Below, piece after piece: positions 22,376 through 33,390 of a DNA stretch of 64,000 nt. The notes beneath the pieces are model-generated. The model searched no databases and was not told the DNA's origin. It worked only from the letters and a program-made list of their open reading frames with translations. Each line of letters starts with the position of its first letter. Position 1 is the first letter of the stretch. Source of the stretch: Chloranthus sessilifolius (Eukaryota > Streptophyta > Magnoliopsida > Chloranthales > Chloranthaceae); assembly GCA_021018995.1 (NCBI GenBank), contig CM037585.1, forward strand, positions 126,198,831 to 126,262,830, read 5' to 3'. The translations under genes and the position numbers were made by a program.

Positions 22376-23340
22376 ATCATTATGAATCATGGTTTCCCAC
22401 ACCCGATGCATCATGGTTTCCCACACCCAATGCGGATATGCACCTCGATATTATATGGGCTAAAGTATTAGGTCAAACAGGTCAAATATCGGGTCATATC
22501 CAATCATATCCACTAATATGTATCGGACAAAATCTCAAATAAACCCTTCTTTGCAGGTTTTTTTATATTAAAATTCATTTTTACTATTTAAAAATTAATG
22601 AAGGGCTTTAAAATATCAGCTGAGTTGGCGGTAAGTATCGCCATATTAGATATGTATAAGCTCGGGACCCAACCGATATGCGGATATGTATCGGAGGTTA
22701 ATTCCTTGGTTGCAGTATGCTCGAGGTTATCCTTCCCTTCGACATTTTATCCCTGGGACCCTGACCTGGAAACAAATTTTATAGAAGGATTCACCCTTTT
22801 ATGCTTAGGACCCTGATGTGGAAATGACTCGGCTAGGTATGTTGCACAAGATAAAATTACGGGGCAACTATAACAAAATGTGAAAAAGGCCAATCGTGCA
22901 AATTTTCATTTATTTATTAATCTTTGATCAACCTTGTACAGATTCATGGTACCCAACTGGCTAAGTCCTAGATTTCGAATATGGGACATTGTGCCAACGT
23001 ACCCATGTCGTAATAATTATTATCATGCACTAACGTACAATAATTATGATCGATCTTCACAGCCTTATGCAATAGAGTACCACCTGAACGTATATAAGTT
23101 TGCCGTGTGGTAGATGATTTTTTTTTATAGTTAAGCATTGAGGTTGACGGTGCCTCAACCTTACATTTAAAGGAAACAGTACAAGGCAACAACGATCAGG
23201 TCCACTTTTTTTGTTTTGAAAGTTGTCTTATTTAGTAAAATAGCTAAATATATGCCTTGGAAAGCCTAATAAAAACATATGTTAGCACCACAAACATATG
23301 AAAAATCAGACTTCCCAAAAAAAATCTGAATAGGTACCTG
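22376..23340. other. Intergenic stretch between two LINEs
   Basis: I see no coding signal. A 24 bp unit (CATGGTTTCCCACACCC at 22388 and 22412) is repeated twice at 22385-22432. T-runs at about 23120 and 23205 could be remnants of LINE poly(A) tails read on the opposite strand. Confidence 0.4.
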
Positions 23341-23738
23341 AGCAAATGTAGGAAACTCTAATTATATGGGAAAAAACTTATATAAGGAGGAAACCAAAAT
23401 GTTCGGAAAAAAACCTTCGAAGAGAAAGGAAAAAAAACTATAGCCCAATACACTCGGAGACCCAATTACAAAATACTGATAAAAGAACTGAGTTGCAATG
23501 AGTTACTCTGCATCAAAATTGTGAAAGTTAAAAAAGAGAATAGATTCCACTCCGTTAGCCATAGCCCACCTATAGGTAGTGATAATGCACTCTTTGAAAA
23601 CGTTGTCTTCGTTAAAGCTTCCTCTGTTGCATCTGATATTGCTTCTAACGATTCAGATGTTCCATAACAGAGATATGTAAAAGTGATCCCATATATGCTT
23701 TTTAAGTCCTTTGAAAAGGTCCTTATCCCATCCCAAGA

Positions 23739-23921
23739 TCAGATTGTAGTGTTTTTGAGAACACAAGAGAGTACCCCAAATGCATTGAAGTATTTAGTCC
23801 AGATGGGCCAAACTTTCTGACATAGATTAAATAGATGATTATCATCTTCTTCTTCAATAGCACAGAGGAAACATTTTTTATCTATGCCCATGCCTCTTCT
23901 ATTAAGATTAGAGATAGTGGT
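23739..23921 (-). pseudogene. LINE2 zf-RVT domain, C-terminal part
   Basis: ISNLNRRGMGIDKKCFLCAI, EEEDDNHLFNLC and WPIWTKYFNAFGV match the reverse-transcriptase zinc-binding domain of plant LINEs. The frame is continuous with 26172-26329 once the LTR and one TSD copy are removed. Confidence 0.88.
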
Positions 23922-26171
23922 TGTGACGACCCGACTTTTCCAATCCCTAAGGTATAGGAAAGGCCGGTTCATCAACTTATTGATTTCTCAATAAGCCGTA
24001 ACAAACAGAAGCCGGCAACATAAACAAAGGTCTAAAGACAGAGGCAACATTATTAATCCAAAAACAAAAGCTTCATATAACAAAATTAGATATATCACTG
24101 TGAGGAACCAAAAAGAACCACCGGTGATGGCCAATCCGATCACCTAAAATAGAGGTTCACAATAATGGTTCCTCAAGTGATATCAAAAGAACAAAAATAA
24201 TAGCCTAAGGCTCAACATTCCAAAATAATATCCAGACAAAATACCAAAAATACAGAATCTAAGATCACGGGAAGAACTCCTCAGCTGGTATGTCCAAATC
24301 CTCCTCGGGAATATAATCAGAGTCCTCCGGATCCTCTGACCCAAGGTCAGTCTCAGCACTTGTGACGTATAGTCGAGGGTGAGCTAACAGCCAAGCTCAA
24401 TAGAAGAAGACAGATCTATTTGCATTTCTTTATAAGTAAAGATTTTCAAAAGACGGAATCGGATCAAATATGGTTTTTCAATGATGCTTTTCAAATTAAA
24501 TCTCCAGTTCTAATCCTGAGTCAAAACTGATAATATAATCTAAAGTGTTCAAAATGTTCTGATTTAGCATGCTTCTTGTCTTAAATTTATAACTTAATTT
24601 TATCTCCCAAATTTTCTATAGCATGAGAGCAGACTACGTGACCGATGGGAAGACACCATACCATCGTTCATGAACCCATTTCGAAAATGCAACAAGCCCC
24701 TACGCTATGAGGGAAACTTGCGCCAAAGTTTTCACCAATCAACACGGTTGGTAGAATCTAGGGCATCGTACTTATGAACCCAAAATCAAATGCAAATGCT
24801 AACACATATCCAAGCTTATTATTCATATCATATCTTGATTTTCAAAGTTCGATTCAAGTTCGATTCAAAATTTAAGAGGTTACGATTCAAAATTTAAGAG
24901 GTTCTGATTTCCAAGGATTCTTATATATGACAAGGTTTACAAATTTTCGGATTGTGTCATATGTTCAAAGTTTTAATTACATTGTGTGCAACGAAATTTC
25001 CAAATTTTATGCTTCTAAAAGAAATGGTCTATAACAGTTTATGCTTATAAATTCATGCAAATAATAATTAGGATTCCCCTACCTTAACCAAGAAATTTTA
25101 AAGGCATGAACAAGCAGTCCTCTCCAAGGACTCCCAATTGTCAAAACCTACATATATTAACACTCTCTGTGTTAATATAGAACCTACAATTCAACCCAAA
25201 AGCTCATAAAATAAAAATCCAACCAAACCTTAAAAAGCCAAAAGTCGATGAGATTAGACCATCAATTCAAATTAGTTAATCGAATTTGAAATTCGATGGT
25301 CGATTTTAAATTCGACCATCAATTTCTTTAATTCTATTCGAGCCAAAATTCTCATTTATTATCGATTTCCAATTTGACGATTGATTTCCAATTCGACGAT
25401 CGATTTTCAAATCGAAGTCGAATTCTCCAGGCTCTGTGGCTGTTAACTCAACATGCCCGGATTCTTTTTCTTCATTTCCAAACACAGCCTTAGATCTCCT
25501 TTAAACATACCATATATTATTCTAAACCTAAATTGAATTCAAAAGACAAAAGGATGTTTTTAAAGGTCTACCTCTTGTAGTTTAAGCCGTTGCCTTCTTT
25601 GAACCGATTCACGTCCGAAAAAGATCTCCAAGCTCAAGGGTTTTAGATATTCAAATCAGTCCAGAAAAAGGGTGGCTACAGCCACATCACTTTACAAGAT
25701 CACACAGATTTTCACCCTCTCCACATCACTCTTCTCTTTCAATAATGCAAACTGATCAGAATTTAGGCACTACTCTAATCAATGGTTGAGATGGAGAGAG
25801 GAACTCTAAAACTTCCAAGATCTGGGATCCAATGAGGCAAAACCTTAGGGGTTTGATTTCCAACGAGAGGGAGAAGCTAACTTCTCTTGCACTCTCTCTT
25901 TCTTATAAGATAAAAATTCTAAATAAAAATCTAGATATTTTTATTTACAACTTATCCTCTAAATTTGCAAAATATTTCATGTTGAACACATACACCTATC
26001 CTAGTGTGTAAGTTATCATTTTCATGACTTACACACATCTATTGACAATACTATTTTACCATCATTCCCATCCAATACAAAGCTAACCAAAAGTCTAACA
26101 AAACCTGTAAAATTTTCCGGACACGCTTATCGAGGTAAATGAATTTAGGGCAAAATATCAGGGATATTACA
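23922..26171 (-). repeat. Solo gypsy LTR, 2.25 kb, TSD GTGGT
   Basis: Plus strand TGTGACGACCCGAC...GGATATTACA; flanks GTGGT at 23917-23921 and 26172-26176. On its own strand it has a TATA-like box (CTTATAAG, about 25910) and a CGAT-rich block at about 25240-25425. It shares the TGCAACAAGCCCCTACGCTA segment (about 24680) with the inverted LTR at 9.3 kb and, inverted, with element A's LTR. No internal coding region. Confidence 0.9.
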
Positions 26172-26329
26172 GTGGTGATCTTGTGCCACATAACTGACCA
26201 AATGAAAAAGGTGATCTTGGATGGAATTTTAAATATCCAAATAAAATTCCAAGAGACCGGAGTATAAGAACTACAAAGCTGATTGAAAGCCGACTTGACC
26301 GATAGGGGTGTCTGTTGGCGTTGATCCAT
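26172..26329 (-). pseudogene. LINE2 zf-RVT domain, N-terminal part
   Basis: TPLSVKSAFNQLCSSYTPVS, WIFKIPSKITFFIWSVMWHK fits the start of the zf-RVT domain (SVKSAY...W...IW..K.P.K...F.W). The following residues continue at 23921 across the solo LTR. Confidence 0.85.
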
Positions 26330-27038
26330 ATCCGCTAATCCGGCTGGTTGAGATCAAAATTGAGATTGCCCAAGAGGACCGAGAGAGAACTGTATTCGGT
26401 GATTTCTACTTCACTAAGTCTTATTTTGAACTGGATGACCCAACCTCCATTATGGTTGAAAGGGTCAGCAACAGTGGCATTGGGAACAACGGATATGACA
26501 AATAGATTAGGGAACAAAAGATATAGGGGATGGTTTAGGGAACCCCATTTTTCTTTCCAAAGGTGGACATGGTTGTTGTTCCTGATTTTGGATTGGACGT
26601 TCTCTATAAATTCGTCTCTAGTGGTTAGGATCCCTTTCCTCCACCATGACGAGTTATGATATTTTAATATTTTGACCTCCTAACCCTTTCCACAAAGATG
26701 GTATTTTTGAATAATTATATCTTTCCATTGGTTAGAATTTTCATCACCTAGGCGCCACCACCACTTCATGAGTAAAGCCTGGTTGGTTTTGACGATCGGT
26801 CTGATGCCCAAGCCTCCGACCAATTTTGGCTTGGTAATTTTGTCCTAGCTAATTAGATGGATTTTCCTTTTTTCACCAAAGTTGTCCCAAAGAAAATTGT
26901 GTTTGAGTCTTTTGATTTCCTGACTAACTTTTAGGGGACATTTATACATCGAGAGAAAGTAAGTGGGTAGCATTCTTAATACTGACTGAATGAGGATCAA
27001 TCTGCCACCTTTGGAGAGCATTTTGCTTTTCCACCCAC
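26330..27038 (-). pseudogene. LINE2 RT C-terminal connection region
   Basis: Minus-strand blocks include GGLGIRPIVKTNQALLMKWW and WRLGDENSNQWKDIIIQKYH (about 26690-26830), the usual 'GGLG(I/L)...N.ALL.KW.WR' region between plant LINE RT and zf-RVT. Several stops are present. Confidence 0.75.
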
Positions 27039-27960
27039 TTAATCTACTGTTGACTTTAGAAATGATCCGATCCCAATATGAGGTTTAAGCTTTCTAATCC
27101 CAATGGGAATCCCGAAATATTTGATAGGGAAATTGGCTACAATAAGGTTAGACATGTGGGCCCAATCATTAAGAAAACTACCATCAATATTAATGCCATA
27201 AATATTAGATTTAACGTAGTTTATGCGTTGACCGGAGGCAGCTTCATAAACCTTTAAAATCTTGCAAACTTGTTGGATTTGTTGTAGACTTCTATTGTAC
27301 ATGACGAGAGAGTCGTCAGCATATTGGAGAAGATTATCCTTGAAAGGACATCTAGGATTTTGGAAATCGTTCATCAAACCATCACTATCGGCTCTTTGAA
27401 AGAGTTGGACTAAGCCTTCGCTAGCTACAATAAGGTTAGAGCTGTGGGCCCAATCATTAAGAAAACTATCATCAATATTAACGCCATAAATATTAGATTT
27501 AACATAGTTTACGCGTTGACCGGAGGCAGCTTCATAAACCTTTAAAATCTTGCAAACTTGTTGGATTTGTTGTAGACTTCCACCGTATATGACTAGAGAG
27601 TCGTCAGCATATTGGAGAAGATTAACCTTTAAAGGACATTTAGGATTTTGGAAACCGTTCATCAAACCATCGCTATTGGCTTTTTGAAAGAGTTGGGCTA
27701 AGCCTTCGCTAGCTATATTGAACAAGTACGGGGACAAGGGGCGGCCCTGACGTAAACCCCGAGGAATTCATAAGCTTTTCTGTTAATAATGATGGAGAAA
27801 TGGGTACTAGCGATGAATCTGGGATCGCCATCGATCACCAAATCCCATTTGTTTTATCATCCAGATAAGGTAATCTTAACTAATCCTCTCATAAGCCTTT
27901 TCCATATCAACTTTTATGGGGAGCCCTTAAACTTAATTTCATGTTCATCCATATTTGCAG
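27039..27960 (-). pseudogene. LINE2 reverse transcriptase with duplicated YADD palm
   Basis: From the N-terminus: VDMEKAYERI (about 27890, followed by a stop), FGDRW, GLRQGRPLSPYLFNIASEGL (the usual QGD reads QGR), then an open 232-codon frame with two YADD boxes, LLQYADDSLVIYGGSL and LLQYADDSLVMYNRSL, and finally FPIKYFGIPIGIRKLKP. A normal LINE RT has one YADD. The extra copy comes from an in-frame 288 bp tandem duplication (27132-27708). Confidence 0.88.
27132..27708 (-). repeat. 288-bp in-frame tandem duplication of the RT palm
   Basis: AAGAAAACTA at 27171 recurs at 27459 (288 bp, exactly 96 codons). The copies differ at about 14 of 96 residues, and both keep YADD and the AASGQR.NYVKSNIYG block. 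Confidence 0.9.
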
Positions 27961-27970
27961 ATATAAGAAA

Positions 27971-28211
27971 AGCTTGACTACATTTTATCTTATAAAATAG
28001 TGAAGCTTCTATGCTGCAATCTGATTGAACTCGAAATCTGGTTCAACCAGTTGGACCTGACCATTGCCCAACGGTACAAATGTACAAGAAAAGAGATTAG
28101 AACAGAGTATTCATAAAATAAAATAAAATAAATTAGAACATGACTTAGACTCATTGCGAGTCGAGTCATCTTGACCCATTCTGGTAAGAGGTTTTATTTG
28201 TTTTGGAAATA
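27971..28211. other. No feature recognised
   Basis: AT-rich, with a short (AAAAT)n run near 28110-28130. No coding signal. Confidence 0.4.
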
Positions 28212-28440
28212 TTTAGGGTGTGTTAAGGGATAGTAGCTCTCCGCTGCTCTCCACAAAAGTAGGTTTTATCTACTTTGGTAGAGCGCAGTCAGAGAGTTGT
28301 TTTATCAGTGAAAACAGCTCTGTGCCGCCGGAGACATTTGGGCTGATAGTTGTATTACCAAACACTATTATATACAACTTCCCACAGGAGCCAAAGAGCT
28401 GCTCTTGGACACGAGAGATCTAACCCAAACACAGCCTAAA
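28212..28440. mobile_element. Candidate MITE (about 230 bp)
   Basis: Left end TTTAGGGTGTGTTAAGGGAT and right end ATCTAACCCAAACACAGCCTAAA are imperfect inverted repeats (TTTAGG-TGTGTT). ATA lies immediately outside both ends, a possible 3 bp TSD. The ends resemble Tourist-like (PIF/Harbinger) MITEs. The superfamily is not certain. Confidence 0.55.
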
Positions 28441-28607
28441 ATAGGAGCAGCTGGATGATAGACTCAGGACCAGCCAACAACACTGGTCTACTGTCAGATT
28501 GGCACCCATACGACAAGTGTTCGGTGAATATTTGAGTGCCATGTGGTGCCTGAAATAACACTATATATGGACCGGCATTGAATGTTGGACCGAAGTCCAA
28601 CAACCCT

Positions 28608-28776
28608 TTATATACAGTGGATAATTTTTTTTTTGTGTAAACAATATTGCAGACAGCTTATGTGGCACAATGTAATTGACTGCACAAATAGTAAGGCCTA
28701 AACACTACAGCCAATCACCTCGCACCACATAAGCTGCCCGCAACATTATCTTTAAAAAACTGTCCACAATTTATAA
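28608..28776. repeat. Inverted repeat, MITE-like hairpin (169 bp)
   Basis: The outer arms TTATATACAGTGGATA and TGTCCACAATTTATAA pair, and so do the inner arms (GCAGACAGCTTATGTGG with CCACATAAGCTGCCCGC). The arms reach about 75 bp each with mismatches. No TSD found. A perfect 6 bp stem, TTGGACCGAAGTCCAA, lies just outside near 28587-28602. Confidence 0.65.
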
Positions 28777-28985
28777 TTTTTCATTATTTAATAACGTATA
28801 GTATTATAATATCTTAAGACAATATAAGTATTTCTCATGAGATTTGCTCCAGTACTATTAGTCTATTAGATGCCAATCTCTTGAATCCCCCTCGTTTGTG
28901 CTGAATCACATTTCATCTCCTGACTACTTCGTCTAGAGGGTGCTGCTGGCTTTGAATATATTAGAAGTTTAATTGAACATCAAGG

Positions 28986-29455
28986 TGTTACTATTGGAAT
29001 TTATGTGGCCCTTACGTCACGTATTATGGTCAAGGTCAAATAGTCTAAGCTATTAATTTAGAAAGATGGTGAAACACTAATTGTGGTTAAATTAGAAATT
29101 TCAAATTATATCAAGGGTTGTTATTTTATCCTAACATATGTGTGGTAATCCTGATAATTAGATTTCTTGATGGACAAATTTCTAACCTAATTCGCTAACC
29201 TATTTAAAGGGATGTAGAGTCCCACTTTCTATACACAATATTCATATCGATTGAATTAGAAGAATTCAAGGAAAACACATCTTTTCTATTGTGTGCAAAG
29301 AAAGAAAAGACTCTTCATCAAATCATCAATCGCTGGATTATTAATCGGATTGCTCAAGGCTAAATTCTAGTGTGAAAAACTCTACAGTGTAAGTTATGTT
29401 AAAGTTTTATTTAATTTCGCTTTTGATTGCAGGAAGATCCTAATAATTTCCAACA
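28986..29455 (+). repeat. LTR of truncated copia element
   Basis: It starts TGTTACTATTGGAATTTATG and ends TAATAATTTCCAACA, followed by the PBS. The end CCAACA matches a TGTTGG-type start with a small insertion at the 5' end. Confidence 0.65.
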
Positions 29456-29456
29456 A

Positions 29457-29470
29457 GTGGTATCAAAGCC
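29457..29470 (+). other. Primer binding site of truncated copia element
   Basis: GTGGTATCAAAGCC, complementary to initiator-Met tRNA. Confidence 0.8.
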
Positions 29471-31601
29471 GAACCTGTAATCGACTTTACCATACCGATT
29501 CCCATGATTATTTTTCGCCGAATTTTTAAACTTGCCAATGTAAGATGTTAATGATCATATTAATTGAGTGTCGTTAGTGTAAATTGTTATTGGCATTTGA
29601 ATCTAATTTTCGAGTTTTTTCGGATTTTTGTAAGGGTTCATAGGCGATTGGGTCATCACCAGCCGTCGCCGGAGTGATCGGCTATCGACGGTCGGACCCA
29701 AGGTTGTATGGTGGCTGGTTGGTGGCCATTGCAACTTTCGAGTGGTGGAAGGTTGTACGGTGACTGTAAATAAAAGAGGCCTAAAGTCTCTAGTCCTTGT
29801 GTTTTTTTTGGAAGAGACATTTTTAGAAGACGTCTCTAGTCCCGTTTTCGTTTGAAGAAGACGACTATAGAAGAAGAGGTTGATTTTATATTTTGTGTAG
29901 GATTCCCTTCCTATAATAAACCAATGATTAGATTCTCTTGCTAAAATAAAGCAAAAGTAATATTTGAAATATTATTTTGATGTGTAGTTGGGGCACTAAA
30001 GTTGTGCTCCCTAATTCTATATGACTTGATGACCCAACTCAGTTTGATCCAAACTGACCCGACCCTGCCCATGGACCCATATAAGCTCATGACCCAACCC
30101 GGGCTGTTACTCGGCTAGGTCGATAATCGGACTCGGATCATGACCCGATCCAGTCCGTGGTCCGGCCCAGTCGATTCCCGACCCATAATTCATGACTCGA
30201 TCCGGCCTATAGTCCAGTCAAGTTCATTCCCAGCCCATGGTCCGATTCAGTCCATTCTTGGCCCATGGTACATGACCCGGAATCGGCCCGTCAGACGCAA
30301 CCGGTTTGCACTTAAGGCTCAATTTTGACTCATATTACTCTTTATTTTTTTCAAGTCATTTATGGGCTATCTACAAGTCTAATTTTGAGACATTATATAT
30401 AAATTTTAACTTTCTCGAGCATTCCGAATCTATTTTTGTCATTTTTCTTGGCACAGGAGCTCTCTATTGTGACGTTTTCATGACCTGATCTCTCTTTTGA
30501 CATTTTTTAATCGAATGATTATTTTATATTTGAGTGCTTTTAATTAAAGTTATAATTAAATTTAAATTCACTATTTATTTGTGTTTAATTGCTCAATGAT
30601 ATATGTCTCATGCACACTCATAAAGTTTTATCATTCATGAAATGTTCAATTAAGGTTTTGATCTACATGTCTATTTCACTTAAAATTATATGCTAGAGAT
30701 TTTGTACCATCTTTTTATGTTAAATTTTATATTATTTTAATGCTAAAGAATTTAACTTAAAGTTAAATATGTGAACATATAAAAGATGAATTGGACTCTA
30801 TTCCTTACATTTTTAATCTGAATAATATACAAATTTAACATTGAATCCTTAATTCTAAGAACTGAAATATGACATTTATGGATCATAAAGGTTAGGTTCT
30901 TTCATATGGGATTTATGGAGTACCGAGTAATCGTTTGGGGACGATTGGCGAGTGAGTTGGTTCTTGCCCAAAGGTAAATAATTCACAAACCTTGTTGTTT
31001 CCAAATCATAGATATTTTCTCTATTGAGATCACTAGGCATACCATTGCGTTGAGTGTTTGTATACGACCCAAAGTTGTCATAGATACTTGACGTAGTGTG
31101 TGCGAATAGAATAATCTTGTATGGGATAGTTAGATAAGATAATCCTATTTGTCCAAAGGTGTATGAAGTGTTTGATTTTAATCAAACCATAGAAGCTAAG
31201 TGTATGACATATTTTACGCGATTGAAAGCAAAGGCAAGTCATAGTGTCTGCTCAAAGGTAAGTCGTGACGTTGCCAAGTGCTTTCCTTGAAGTTGACATA
31301 TGCATATAGTGCCACTTCATATCACTACAAAAAAAATAGATTATTAGCGACAATTTTTTGGAGCAACAAACTGCTAATATTAATAAAAAAAACTACTAAA
31401 GACTATTAGCGGTAAGGGTATTAGCGGCAGTTTTTTGTTAATAGCGATAGTTTTTGGCTGCCGCTAATAGTCTTGGTTTTTGTAGTGTATGTGTGAACCA
31501 AAACCCCTCGTTTAAATGAAAGAGATTAAATCTAAAGAATTGATTAAGTTTTGTTTATATTGACGTTTTAAAAGGTGATCCTAAATTAAATTTTTGCAGC
31601 G
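29471..31601 (+). other. Long leader between PBS and gag
   Basis: About 2.1 kb without a convincing ORF. It includes a GC-rich stretch (about 29640-29760), a run of degenerate units at about 30020-30300 built on GACCCGATCC / CCCAGCCCATGG phrases, and one CACTA MITE. Confidence 0.5.
31323..31487. mobile_element. CACTA-type MITE, copy 1 (TSD TAT)
   Basis: Left CACTACAAAAAAAATAGATT, right GTTTTTGTAGTG; TAT flanks at 31320-31322 and 31488-31490. The interior carries repeated and inverted TTAGCGGCA/TGCCGCTAA phrases. Confidence 0.85.
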
Positions 31602-32138
31602 ATGGATCTCTTGTTAATTAGCAAACACATAGCAGGAATTGAGCCGCTTTCTGGATCAAATTTCAATACTTGGAAAATGACTTTCGATGTTTGTTTTGAG
31701 ATTTTAGACTTGTCCTTTGTGTTTTCAATACCTAAATTTGCGGCGGTTACCCAGGATTCTCCTGCCAAAGATAGAAAATTTTTTGAGACATGGAATACGG
31801 CTAACTCATTAGCCATGTTGATGATCAAAGCCACCATTAATGCCTCTTTTAGGGGTGACATACTTGCTACAGAGACCGCTTCTGAATTAATAGTTCTTAT
31901 TAAGAAACAATGTATTGACAGTAAGAAATAGGTCGTATATGATTATATGCATGATCTCATATACCTTCGGTATGCTGGTAGTAGGAATGTGAGAGACCAC
32001 TTATTGAAGTTGTCTCAAATCTTTTTCGGTATTAAAGAATACGGGCCTAACATAGATGAAGAGTTGATAGTCTACATTATCGTTGCTTCCCTCCATAAGG
32101 CTTTCGACATTTTTAAAGTGAATAATAATTCGCAAAAG
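31602..32138 (+). pseudogene. Copia gag (UBN2-type) with one stop, no pol behind it
   Basis: MDLLLISKHIAGIEPLSGSN, FNTWKMTFDVCFEILDL, WNTANSLAMLMIKATINASF, TASELIVLIKKQC. TAG at 31929-31931, then the same frame continues with VYDYMHDLIYLRYAGS, VRDHLLKLSQIFFGIKEYG and VYIIVASLHKAFDIFKVN. The last block matches the 'ILNSLP..Y..FKVNYN' region of copia Gag. The zinc knuckle is missing; the element breaks near 32140. Confidence 0.8.
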
Positions 32139-32140
32139 TA

Positions 32141-32582
32141 GAACTGAGACTTGAACAAGTTTCCAACACTTACATGACATACCGCTGGGCATAGATATAC
32201 ATATATGAGTATGGAGATATGTGTTCAGATGCAAATCTGACGCCAGATCATGTGCCACATTACACGATCAACTCAAAACAACACCCGTTTTGGGTTGGTC
32301 GGCCATGTGGCATGATTTGAAAAAAGCATAAAGAAGTATGATTGTTCTAACCTCCATTTGATGGGTCAAAGATAAGGTGACACCCCACAAACTTGGTACA
32401 CTGATTTTGTGGATCTCTGACTACCACATTTTCAACGGTGGATGTGTATCGGATTATGCCCAACTTTTTGGTGGTACCTAATCGATCTTGTCTAATTAGT
32501 AATTATCGTGGCACCAAATCCTCATGATGAGTGTCATATGGCGCTCAGTTAGAGGAACTTCAGCACTCAGGTGTCTCTCTCT

Positions 32583-32584
<2 letters not shown>
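32141..32584. other. Unassigned; imperfect 70 bp palindrome
   Basis: ATCATGTGCCACAT (about 32247) pairs with ATGTGGCATGAT (about 32304). Otherwise I see no gene or known repeat. Confidence 0.4.

Positions 32585-32636
<52 letters not shown>
32585..32636. repeat. (AT)n microsatellite
   Basis: About 26 uninterrupted AT dinucleotides. Confidence 0.97.
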
Positions 32637-32639
<3 letters not shown>

Positions 32640-32714
32640 TGAAAAAAATTTAATCTACAAATGACTTTATGGTAAACATTTTTATACTTAGCGCCTCCAG
32701 GCCATGGGTGAAAC

Positions 32715-32774
32715 TAGGGCTGATAAATCCGTGCATCCAGCTTAACATCAATTGGTAATGAGTGGAGGGCCCCA
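32715..32774. repeat. Fragment of a dispersed repeat
   Basis: TGATAAATCCGTGCATCCAG and ATCAATTGGTAATGAGTGGA match 33345-33390 (ATAAATCTGTACATCCAACT ... ATCAATTGGCAATGA). Confidence 0.6.
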
Positions 32775-32938
32775 CACTACAAAAAGAAAAGACTATTAGC
32801 GGCAACCATAAACTGCCGCTATTAACAAAAACACTGCCGCTAATATCCTTGTCGCTAATAGTCTTAGTAGTTTTTTTGTTAATAGTGACACTTTTTGGCT
32901 GAAAAAAATTGCCGCTAATAGTCTAATTTTTTGTAGTG
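32775..32938. mobile_element. CACTA-type MITE, copy 2
   Basis: CACTACAAAAAGAAAAGACT ... AATTTTTTGTAGTG, 164 bp, with the same TTAGCGGCA interior as copy 1. Flanks CCA and CAA do not match perfectly, so the TSD is decayed or the ends are offset. Confidence 0.8.
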
Positions 32939-33039
32939 CAAAGATATTATAAAGGGAGAGCAAAAATATTATAAAGGGAGAGACGAGGCTATACTTTACC
33001 CAATGTAGGACTAAACTTCAACACGCTCCCGCACGTGTT

Positions 33040-33390
33040 GGCGGGACTGAGCCAAATCACGTGTATAATTGAACTGGGTGACGTGGAGTGGATAATGGCC
33101 TGCTCTAATATCATAATAAAATTCTACAGGCCTAACTCAACCTCACAAAACCGGCTTGGAAGGTGACGACGGATTGCTCCATGTTTATATATAGCCTAAG
33201 GCCATATTACCTAGGCGATGTGGGATTATTGCTCACGCGCCCTCACGTGTAACGCGTCTCTCTACATGCTTGTGATTATTGTCTCTAATACCATGTACGA
33301 TTGAACTGGGTGACGTAAAGTGGAGAAAGGTCGGCTTTGATACCATAATAAATCTGTACATCCAACTCAAAATCAATTGGCAATGATCAA
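33040..33390. repeat. Dispersed repeat with about 230 bp direct duplication
   Basis: ATTGAACTGGGTGACGTGGA (33069) recurs as ATTGAACTGGGTGACGTAAA (about 33302), followed in both by a TCTGATACCAT-like phrase and CATCCAACTCA-like text. The phrases resemble a common non-coding plant repeat ('...GATACCATG...CAACTC...'). Family not identified. Confidence 0.6.

Larger units (their letters stand above)
23341..27970 (-). mobile_element. L1-type LINE 'LINE2' (RT to zf-RVT), split by a solo LTR
   Basis: Minus-strand order: RT fingers and palm (27960 to about 27039), RT C-terminus and connection (about 27030-26300), zf-RVT domain (26330-26172, then 23921-23739) and a 3' tail to about 23340. The solo LTR 23922-26171 interrupts zf-RVT with perfect TSDs. 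The 5' end is truncated near 27970, so ORF1 and endonuclease are absent. Stops and frameshifts make it dead. Confidence 0.83.
28986..32140 (+). mobile_element. Truncated Ty1/copia element (LTR, leader, gag)
   Basis: A roughly 470 bp LTR (28986-29455), a PBS (29457), a 2.1 kb leader and a copia gag (31602-32138). Protease, integrase, RT and 3' LTR are missing. The leader carries the CACTA MITE 31323-31487 and GA/CC-rich repeats. Confidence 0.75.

Noticed and set aside
22598..22816. 72-codon ORF between the LINEs
   Set aside because: No motif, no flanking structure; short open frames of this size are expected by chance.
23113..23126. T-run as the poly(A) tail of LINE2
   Set aside because: Right orientation, but I could not show that LINE2 sequence continues from 23340 to it.
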